Positions 56,802 through 64,000 of a DNA stretch of 64,000 nucleotides are shown here, in pieces. This DNA is from an uncultured beta proteobacterium (lineage in GTDB: Bacteria; Pseudomonadota; Gammaproteobacteria; Burkholderiales; Burkholderiaceae_C), in the NCBI GenBank assembly GCA_903876715.1, contig CAIRBF010000289.1, positions 1-64,000 of the forward strand. The letters are read 5' to 3'. The first letter of the stretch is position 1; each line of letters begins with the position of its first letter. Below the pieces are notes generated by a model. It searched no databases. It was not told the DNA's origin and worked only from the letters and a program-made list of their open reading frames with translations. The position numbers and the translations under genes were made by a program.

Positions 56802-58376
56802 ATGAAGCTCAATGCCTTGATGGCGTCCATCGCTGTCGCCTTCGCTCTCGCCGCAGCACCCACCCAGGCGCAGACGCTGCGCTGGGCCGCCCAGAACGAC
56901 ATCCTGACGCTGGACCCCCACTCGCAGAACCACGCGACGACGAACGCAATCTTGATGCACGCCTACGAAGGCCTGACCCGGTACAACGCGAAGTACGAGG
57001 TCGAGCCAGCGCTGGCTACGAAATGGACCTACCTCTCCCCCACCCAGGTCCGCTTCGAACTGCGCCGCGGCGTGAAGTTCCATGACGGCACACCCTTAAC
57101 CTCCGACGACGTGATCTTCTCGTTCGATCGCATCCGCCAGCCCAACGGCACCATGGGCATCTACGTCACGGGTATCAGCGAAATCCGCAAGATCGACGAT
57201 CACACGATCGACATGATCATGAGCGCGCCGAACCCGCTCCTGCTGCGGAACATCATTGATTTCCGGATCATGAGCAAGGCGTGGGCTGCGAAGAACAACA
57301 CGACGAACGTCCAGAACTACAAGGCCAATGAGGAGAACTTCGCCTCGCGCCATGTGATGGGCACCGGCTCCTACAAGATCACGTCGTGGGCGCCGGAGCA
57401 GCGGATCACGATGTCGGTCAATAACGATTGGTGGGACAAGCACCAGGGCAATGTCAAGGAGGTCATCTACACGCCGATCAAGAGCGATCCAACGCGTGTA
57501 GCCGCCCTGCTTTCTGGTGATGTCGACATGCTGACCGACCTGCCTACGCAGGATATCGCGCGCCTGCGCGCCAACAACCGACTGCAGGTGGTCGATGGCC
57601 CGGAGGTGCGCACGATCTACCTCGCCCCGGACATGGGCAGCGCGGAACTCAAGCACAGCAACATCAAGGGCAAGAACCCCTTCGCCGACAAGCGCGTCCG
57701 TCAGGCCCTGTCGATGGCCATCGACCGCGAGGCGATCAAGCGCAACATCATGCGCGGGCTTTCGATCCCTGCAGGCGTCATGGTCGCCCCGGGTGTGAAC
57801 GGGCACACGCCCGAACTCGACACACCGGTGAAGGCAGATGCCGAGGGCGCAAAGAAACTGCTGTCCGAAGCGGGCTACCCGAACGGCTTCGAAGTCCGCC
57901 TGAACTGCCCGAACAATCGTTATGTCAACGATGAGGAGATCTGCCAGGCGGTCGTGGCGATGTGGGCTCGCGTCGGCGTCAAGGCGACGCTCGCGGCCGA
58001 GAACATGGCCACCTTCATCCAGAAGGTGCAGAACTTCGACAGCTCGATCTACCTCCTCGGCTGGGGTGTGGCAACCTACGATGCGCAGTACACGCTGCAG
58101 TCGCTGGTACGCTCACGCACCACGGGTGCCGACGGCAACTTCAACTTCAGCAAGACGAGCGATGCCACGGTCGACAGGCTTGTCGACGCGATGAAGACCG
58201 AGACCGACACCACCAAGCGCAACCAGATGATCCGTGACGCGCTGGTTCGTACCCGCGATGAAGCACTGCTCATCCCGCTGCACCACCAAGTGCGTCCGTG
58301 GGCGATGAAGCAAGGGGTGACGACGCTCCACCGCTCGGATGATCGGCCCGAGGCTCGTTTCACCTCCATCCGCTGA
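56802..58376 (+). CDS. ABC transporter substrate-binding protein, family 5 (peptide/nickel type)
   Basis: Signal peptide; QTLRWAAQNDILTLDPHSQNHATTNAILMHAYEGLTRYN..., RRGVKFHDGTPLTSDDVIFSFDR. Confidence 0.93.
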   Translation: MKLNALMASIAVAFALAAAPTQAQTLRWAAQNDILTLDPHSQNHATTNAILMHAYEGLTRYNAKYEVEPALATKWTYLSPTQVRFELRRGVKFHDGTPLTSDDVIFSFDRIRQPNGTMGIYVTGISEIRKIDDHTIDMIMSAPNPLLLRNIIDFRIMSKAWAAKNNTTNVQNYKANEENFASRHVMGTGSYKITSWAPEQRITMSVNNDWWDKHQGNVKEVIYTPIKSDPTRVAALLSGDVDMLTDLPTQDIARLRANNRLQVVDGPEVRTIYLAPDMGSAELKHSNIKGKNPFADKRVRQALSMAIDREAIKRNIMRGLSIPAGVMVAPGVNGHTPELDTPVKADAEGAKKLLSEAGYPNGFEVRLNCPNNRYVNDEEICQAVVAMWARVGVKATLAAENMATFIQKVQNFDSSIYLLGWGVATYDAQYTLQSLVRSRTTGADGNFNFSKTSDATVDRLVDAMKTETDTTKRNQMIRDALVRTRDEALLIPLHHQVRPWAMKQGVTTLHRSDDRPEARFTSIR

Positions 58377-58422
58377 GTCCAATCATCCCGATCAGTGACG
58401 GGGCTCACCGCCCCGCTCGATG

Positions 58423-58448
58423 AAAAAAGGGGCCCCTCGGGGCCCCTT
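58423..58448 (-). terminator. Intrinsic terminator for the minus-strand nitronate monooxygenase operon
   Basis: Minus strand reads AAGGGGCCCCGAGGGGCCCCTTTTTTCA. Confidence 0.8.
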
Positions 58449-58499
58449 GCGCTTTCCAGGTCTGGCAGTGACGGAGCACCCGTCACCACGCCGCGACAT

Positions 58500-59450
58500 T
58501 CAAAGCGACAAACGCTTGCGCGCCAGCGCGTACTCCCGCTGCATCCGCGCAACCATCTCGGCAGCCGGCACCACGGCCTTGACGGCACCGATGCCCTGCC
58601 CACAGCCCCAGATGTCCTTCCACGCCTTGGTGGCGCCACCGGCGAAGTTCATCTTGCTCGGGTCGCTCACCGGAAGGTTGTCAGGATCGAGTCCGGCATT
58701 GCGGATAGAGGGCTTCAGATAGTTGCCGTGGACACCGGTGAACAGGTTGGAGTAGACGATGTCATCGCTCGTGCTGGCGACGATGCACTGCTTGTACGCC
58801 TCGGCGGCGCGCGCCTCTTCTGTGGCGATGAAGGCCGAGCCAATGTACGCCAGGTCCGCCCCCATCGCCTGCGCCGCGAGCACCGCATCGCCGGTGGCGA
58901 TCGAGCCGCTAAGGGCCAAGGGGCCATTGAACCACTCGCGGATCTCCTGCACCAACGCGAACGGGCTCTTGACACCCGCATGCCCACCCGCGCCAGCGGC
59001 CACGGCAATCAGGCCGTCCGCACCCTTGTCGATGGCCTTGTGCGCGAAGGTGTTGTCGATGATGTCGTGCAGGACGATGCCGCCCCAACCATGCACGGCC
59101 TGGTTGATCTCAGGCCGGGCGCCGAGTGATGTGATGACGATGGGCACGCGGTACTTCGCGCACACCATCATGTCGTGCTCGAGCCGATCGTTGGTCTTGT
59201 GCACGATCTGGTTGATCGCATACGGCGCAGCAGGCTGCTCAGGGTGGGCTCGGTCCCAGGCAGCGAGCGTCTCGGTGACCTCGGCCAGCCACTCGTCGAG
59301 TTGTGAAGCTGGACGCGCGTTCAACGCAGGCATAGAGCCGACGATGCCCGCCTGGCATTGGGCAATGACGAGCTTCGGATTGCTGATGATGAACAAGGGC
59401 GAGCCGATGACCGGCAGGCGCAGCTTGTCGAACAAAGGGGACAGGCTCAT
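58500..59450 (-). CDS. Nitronate monooxygenase (2-nitropropane dioxygenase) family protein
   Basis: LPVIGSPLFIISNPKLVIAQCQAGIVGSMPALNARP..., GAGGHAG, LSGSIATGDAVLAAQAMGADLAYIGSAF. Confidence 0.92.
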   Translation of the reverse strand: MSLSPLFDKLRLPVIGSPLFIISNPKLVIAQCQAGIVGSMPALNARPASQLDEWLAEVTETLAAWDRAHPEQPAAPYAINQIVHKTNDRLEHDMMVCAKYRVPIVITSLGARPEINQAVHGWGGIVLHDIIDNTFAHKAIDKGADGLIAVAAGAGGHAGVKSPFALVQEIREWFNGPLALSGSIATGDAVLAAQAMGADLAYIGSAFIATEEARAAEAYKQCIVASTSDDIVYSNLFTGVHGNYLKPSIRNAGLDPDNLPVSDPSKMNFAGGATKAWKDIWGCGQGIGAVKAVVPAAEMVARMQREYALARKRLSL

Positions 59451-61231
59451 CAGAAGGCCTCCAATGCCATCGCAGTCACCGCCTCGGCACCCTCACAGAT
59501 GCTGTCCCGCAGCGCAGGAGCGCGGTTGAGGATGTGATCACCGTAGAACCGGGCCGTCACGATCTTGGCCCGCATGAATCCAGGGTCCTCGCCCGCCGCG
59601 AGGCGCTCCTCCGCGATGAGCAGCGCGCGCGCCATCTGCCAGCCCGCCATCACCGTTCCCGCAAGCATCAAGTACGGCACACTGCCCGCGAACACGGCAT
59701 TCGGGGCGGCTTTGGTCTGACCGGCGACGAAGCGCACGGCGTCTTCGAAGGCTTCGCGTGCGGAGCCCAAGCGCCGCGCCATGGCATGGCATGCCACACT
59801 GTGTCGGGCCTGCAGATCGGCTTCGGTCTGTGCGATGCGCGCAGCAAGCGCCAACGCAGCGCGCCCACCGTCCCGCGCCGTCTTGCGTCCGACCAGATCG
59901 TTGGCCTGGATCGCCGTAGTGCCTTCGTAGATGGACAGGATCTTCGCGTCGCGAAGATACTGGGCTGCGCCGGTTTCCTCGATGAAGCCCATTCCGCCAT
60001 GCACCTGCACACCCAGGCTTGCGACTTCCAGACTCATCTCGGTGGACAGGCCCTTGACCAGCGGCACCATGAACTCGTAGAAGGCCTGATTCTCCTGGCG
60101 TACAGACGCGTCCGGATGGGCATGCGCCGCGTCATAGGCAGAGGCCGCGGCCATTGCCAGCGCGCGGCAAGCCTCGGTATGGGCGCGCATGGTCATCAGC
60201 ATGCGGCGAACGTCGGGGTGGTGGATGATGGGCGCAGCGGCGGGCAACGAGCCGTCCACCGGCCGGCTCTGCACTCGGTCACGGGCGTACTGCACCGCCT
60301 TCTGATATGAGCGCTCGGCCAGTGCGATTCCCTGCACACCCACGGCAAAGCGAGCAGCGTTCATCATCACGAACATGTACTCGAGACCACGGTTCTCCTG
60401 ACCGACGAGGTAGGCGGTCGCTCCGCCGCAGTCCCCATACTGCAGCACCGCCGTCGGACTGGCCTTGATGCCTAGCTTGTGCTCGATGCTGACGCAGCGC
60501 ACGTCGTTGCGCGTGCCGTCAGCCAACACCTTGGGGCATATGAACAGCGAGATCCCCTTGACACCCTCCGGCGCACCGCTCACACGCGCCAGCACGAGGT
60601 GGACGATGTTGTCCGCCATGTCGTGCTCACCATAGGTGATGTAGATCTTGGTGCCGACGAGCTTGTAGCTGCCATCGGCCTGTGGCTCCGCGCGCGTGCG
60701 CACGAGGGACAGGTCGCTGCCGGCTTGCGGCTCGGTCAGGTTCATGGTGCCGGTCCAGCGGCCCTCGATCATCGGTGGCAAGTAGGCCGCCTGCTGCTCA
60801 GGCGAACCGGCGGTCAGCAAGGCCTCGATGGCCCCGTCGGTCAGCAGCGGGCACAACGCGAAGCTCAGGTTCGCGCTGTTCACCATCTCGATGCAGGCCG
60901 TGTGGATCAGCTTGGACAGACCCTGGCCGCCGAACTCGAGTGGGTGGTGCAGGCCCTGCCAACCACCCTCAACGAACTGGCGGAACGCCTGCCTGAACCC
61001 GGGCGTGGTGCGCACCTCGCCGTCGATCCACGCCGAGGGCTGACGGTCGCCCTCCCAGTTAAGAGGAGCAACGACCGACTCATTGAACCTCGCGCACTCC
61101 TCGAGCACCGCCGCCGCGGTGTCGAACCCCGCTTCCTCGTGGCCAGGCAACGCGGCCACTGCCTCGATGCCTGCCAGTTCCTTCATCACGAACAGCATGT
61201 CCTTGATGGGAGCACGATAGGTCATGGTCAC
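59450..61231 (-). CDS. Acyl-CoA dehydrogenase (about 593 aa, DmdC-like family)
   Basis: MNLTEPQAGSDLSLVRTRAEPQADGSYKLVGTKIYITYGEHD, QVHGGMGFIEETGAAQYLRDAKILSIYEGTTAIQANDLVGRK. Confidence 0.92.
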   Translation of the reverse strand: MTMTYRAPIKDMLFVMKELAGIEAVAALPGHEEAGFDTAAAVLEECARFNESVVAPLNWEGDRQPSAWIDGEVRTTPGFRQAFRQFVEGGWQGLHHPLEFGGQGLSKLIHTACIEMVNSANLSFALCPLLTDGAIEALLTAGSPEQQAAYLPPMIEGRWTGTMNLTEPQAGSDLSLVRTRAEPQADGSYKLVGTKIYITYGEHDMADNIVHLVLARVSGAPEGVKGISLFICPKVLADGTRNDVRCVSIEHKLGIKASPTAVLQYGDCGGATAYLVGQENRGLEYMFVMMNAARFAVGVQGIALAERSYQKAVQYARDRVQSRPVDGSLPAAAPIIHHPDVRRMLMTMRAHTEACRALAMAAASAYDAAHAHPDASVRQENQAFYEFMVPLVKGLSTEMSLEVASLGVQVHGGMGFIEETGAAQYLRDAKILSIYEGTTAIQANDLVGRKTARDGGRAALALAARIAQTEADLQARHSVACHAMARRLGSAREAFEDAVRFVAGQTKAAPNAVFAGSVPYLMLAGTVMAGWQMARALLIAEERLAAGEDPGFMRAKIVTARFYGDHILNRAPALRDSICEGAEAVTAMALEAF

Positions 61232-61310
61232 GATTCCTGCGGCCGCATCGGGCCGTCGGTGGAGGGGGACAAGAACAGGGCCGGGCTACGCAGCCAAGCC
61301 CTGGGTAGTC

Positions 61311-62243
61311 TCATAGACTGGAGACGAGCTCCGGAACAGCAGCGAACAAGTCTGCCTCGAGCCCGTAGTCGGCCACGCTGAAAATGGGCGCCTCGGCATC
61401 CTTGTTGATCGCGACGATCACCTTGCTGTCCTTCATGCCAGCCAGATGCTGGATCGCGCCGCTGATGCCGCAGGCCACGTAAAGGCTGGGCGCAACGATC
61501 TTGCCCGTCTGCCCGACCTGCCAATCATTGGGGGCATAGCCCGCATCCACGGCCGCGCGACTCGCGCCAAGGGCGGCGCCGAGCTTGTCGGCCAGTGGCG
61601 TCAGCACCTCGGAGAACTTTTCGCTGCTCCCCAGCGCGCGCCCTCCCGAGACAATGATCTTCGCCGAGGTCAACTCCGGACGCTCGAGCTTGGCGATCTC
61701 CGAGCCGACAAAGCTCGAAGTACCCGCGTCAGCCACAGCGGCCACCGCCTCCACTGCGGCTGCGCCACCCGTGACAGCGGCAGCATCGAAGCCGGTGGTG
61801 CGCACGGTGATCACCTTCACCCCGTCTGTGCACTGCACCGTGGCGATCGCGTTGCCGGCGTAGATCGGGCGCTCGAAGGTGTCGGGCGAAACCACCTTGG
61901 TCGCGTCGCTGATCTGCGCCACGTCAAGCAACGCCGCCACCCTCGGGGCGACGTTCTTGCCGCCAGCGGTGGCCGCGAACAACAGGTGGCTGTAGCCGCC
62001 AGCCAAGGCCAGCACCTGCGAGGCCATGTTCTCCGCGAGGCCATGGGCCAGCGCCGGCGAGTCGGCATGCAGCACCTTGGCCACGCCTGCGATTTGCGCC
62101 GCCTGCTGCGCTGCTGCCGAGGCGTTGGCCCCCGCAACCAGCACGTGCACCTCACCGCCGCACTGCAGCGCGGCCGTGACGGTGTTCAGGGTGGCAGCCT
62201 TGATCGATACGTTGTCGTGTTCAGCAATGACGAGTACGCTCAT
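61311..62243 (-). CDS. etfA: Electron transfer flavoprotein alpha subunit
   Basis: [37 protein letters not shown]-terminal FAD-binding ETFA domain. Confidence 0.95.
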   Translation of the reverse strand: MSVLVIAEHDNVSIKAATLNTVTAALQCGGEVHVLVAGANASAAAQQAAQIAGVAKVLHADSPALAHGLAENMASQVLALAGGYSHLLFAATAGGKNVAPRVAALLDVAQISDATKVVSPDTFERPIYAGNAIATVQCTDGVKVITVRTTGFDAAAVTGGAAAVEAVAAVADAGTSSFVGSEIAKLERPELTSAKIIVSGGRALGSSEKFSEVLTPLADKLGAALGASRAAVDAGYAPNDWQVGQTGKIVAPSLYVACGISGAIQHLAGMKDSKVIVAINKDAEAPIFSVADYGLEADLFAAVPELVSSL

Positions 62244-62256
62244 GCTCGGCTTCCTT

Positions 62257-63006
62257 TCAGATCACCTTGGCTTCGTTCTTCAGCTTGGCCACCAGCGTGG
62301 CCACATCGGGCACCTTGACGCCGGCGCCGCGCTTGGGCGGCTCGCTGACCTTGAGCGTACGGATGCGCGGGCTCACGTCAACGCCCAGGTCCGCTGGCTT
62401 CAGCACGTCCAGCGGCTTCTTTTTGGCCTTCATGATGTTCGGTAGCGTGACGTAGCGCGGCTCGTTCAGGCGCAGGTCCGTCGTCACGATGGCGGGCAGC
62501 TTCAGCGCCAGCGTCTCCAGGCCGCCGTCGACCTCACGGGTCACGCGCGCGCTGCCATCAGCCACCTCGACATTGCTCGCGAACGTGGCCTGCGGCAGGC
62601 CGGCGAGGGCCGCCAACATCTGGCCGGTCTGGTTGCAATCATCGTCGATCGCCTGCTTGCCCAGGATCACCAGGCCTGGCTGCTCGCGATCCATCAACGC
62701 CTTCAGCAGCTTGGCCACCGCCAGCGGCTGCAGTTCGTCGGCGCACTCCACAAGGATCGCCCGATCGGCGCCGATGGCCATCGCCGTGCGCAGGGTCTCC
62801 TGGCACTGCGTCACACCGCAGGACACGGCCACGATCTCGCTGGCCACGCCCTTTTCCTTGAGGCGTACCGCCTCCTCGACCGCGATCTCGTCGAACGGGT
62901 TCATGCTCATCTTGACGTTGGCGATGTCCACGCCCGTGCCGTCACTCTTGACGCGCACCTTGACGTTGTAGTCGACCACCCGCTTGACGGGGACCAGCAC
63001 CTTCAT
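62257..63006 (-). CDS. etfB: Electron transfer flavoprotein beta subunit
   Basis: [53 protein letters not shown]. Confidence 0.97.
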   Translation of the reverse strand: MKVLVPVKRVVDYNVKVRVKSDGTGVDIANVKMSMNPFDEIAVEEAVRLKEKGVASEIVAVSCGVTQCQETLRTAMAIGADRAILVECADELQPLAVAKLLKALMDREQPGLVILGKQAIDDDCNQTGQMLAALAGLPQATFASNVEVADGSARVTREVDGGLETLALKLPAIVTTDLRLNEPRYVTLPNIMKAKKKPLDVLKPADLGVDVSPRIRTLKVSEPPKRGAGVKVPDVATLVAKLKNEAKVI

Positions 63007-63027
63007 GGGGGATTGCTCCTCGGGGAA

Positions 63028-63043
63028 TTGACGTTAACGTAAA
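63028..63043. promoter_or_regulatory. Palindromic candidate operator upstream of etfB
   Basis: TTGACGTTAACGTAAA: perfect 10-bp palindrome ACGTTAACGT, 7 of 8 symmetric pairs over 16 bp; lies between the etfB start (63006) and a TAGAAT -10-like element on the minus strand. Confidence 0.55.
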
Positions 63044-63051
63044 CCCGCATT

Positions 63052-64000
63052 CTAGGGTCGCCGTACGGACTGCTGTGCCACGCGGGCACCGCGCTCAACA
63101 TCGACACGCGCCAGCACGACCCAGCCGACGACGAAGAACAGCCCGGTGCACAGGATTGCCACGCGATGGTTGCCCCCCGTCACCCAGGTGACGATGCCGT
63201 AGGTCAGCGGCCCGACGATCGCAGACAGGCGCACTGCGAACGTCCACAGGCCGAAGAACTCGGCCAGACGGTCGGGGGGCGACAGCAGGCCGGCCATCGC
63301 GCGGCCAGCGGACTGGCTCGAGCCCATGCACAAGCCTGCCATGACAGCCGCCGCCCAGAACAACCCCGATCCAGTGGCCGCCGCCGCCAGCAGCGTCATC
63401 ACGATCCAGCCCGCCAGCGTGAGCGCCAGCGCTCGCCGGTGGCCGATGCGGTCCTGCCAGGTGCCGAAAACGAACGCTCCTGCGGCGGCGGCAATGTTGA
63501 CCAGGAAGACGAGCAGCATCGTTTCGATCTGCCGGAAACCCAGCACCTCGGCAGCGTACACCGCGGCCAGTGCAACCACGACAGAAATACCAGCCTGGTA
63601 GGCAACGGCGCAGGCCATGAGCCAGGCGAAATCCTCATAACGCCGCGCTTCACGCCAGGTCTGCCGCAGGCGCGCCAGCGACGCGACCACACCAACCTCA
63701 CTGACGCCGCCAAGCTGCGGCTGCGCGCGCTCACGCAGCAGCATGAAGGTCGGCAAACTGGCCAGCGCATAGACCGCGGCCGTCAGCAACATCGTCACCG
63801 GAACGAAATGCGAGGCCGGCAATGAATGGCCCTGAGCCCACAGCACGTAGCCCAGGCTCAAGCCCAAGGTCAGCATGCCGCCAAGATAGCCAAAGCTCCA
63901 GCCCCAGCCCGAAACGCGCCCGAGCGATTCTCGACGCGACAACTCGGGCAGGAAAGCGGCAATCAAGGACTCGCCAACGGCATAGAAGAAGCTGGACAGG
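63052..64000 (-). CDS. MFS transporter, UMF1/Atg22-like (N-terminus beyond right edge)
   Basis: LSSFFYAVGESLIAAFLPELSRRESLGRVSGWGWSFGYLGGMLTLGLSLGYVL; frame open to position 64000. Confidence 0.85.
   Translation of the reverse strand, partial: LSSFFYAVGESLIAAFLPELSRRESLGRVSGWGWSFGYLGGMLTLGLSLGYVLWAQGHSLPASHFVPVTMLLTAAVYALASLPTFMLLRERAQPQLGGVSEVGVVASLARLRQTWREARRYEDFAWLMACAVAYQAGISVVVALAAVYAAEVLGFRQIETMLLVFLVNIAAAAGAFVFGTWQDRIGHRRALALTLAGWIVMTLLAAAATGSGLFWAAAVMAGLCMGSSQSAGRAMAGLLSPPDRLAEFFGLWTFAVRLSAIVGPLTYGIVTWVTGGNHRVAILCTGLFFVVGWVVLARVDVERGARVAQQSVRRP

Noticed and set aside
56448-57083. 211-aa minus ORF upstream of sucA as a novel gene
   Set aside because: Antisense to the SBP signal peptide and the intergenic region; no domain or good RBS.

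Overview
High-GC betaproteobacterial (probably Burkholderiales) chromosomal window. It consists mostly of conserved housekeeping operons on the minus strand: rpsB-tsf-pyrH-frr-uppS-cdsA-dxr-rseP-bamA-skp-lpxD-fabZ-lpxA-lpxB-rnhB-spoU; ndk-rlmN-pilW-rodZ-ispG-hisS-yfgM-bamB-der-hfq-hflXKC-DUF2065-hisZ-purA; sucAB-lpdA-zapE; and etfBA-acyl-CoA dehydrogenase-nitronate monooxygenase. No CRISPR array, insertion sequence or rRNA was seen; one tRNA (tRNA-Leu, CAG) was found. Most unusual signals: (i) an unlisted ORF running off the left edge that is almost entirely uninterrupted 8-residue repeats with an 80-residue super-period; (ii) a divergent CheA-like protein that keeps a CheA/CheW-like C-terminus and possibly a P1-like N-terminus but lacks a recognisable kinase core, next to a soluble REC-histidine kinase/LuxR regulator pair; (iii) an rnr (RNase R) gene with an in-frame amber codon and no canonical start codon, its 5' end overlapping a tRNA promoter; (iv) a chain of perfect hairpins in the sucA 5' leader; (v) a triplicated [14 protein letters not shown] motif in a disordered RluB tail; (vi) an ACGTTAACGT palindrome in front of etfB. 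All calls come from reading the sequence and ORF translations; no database search was run.
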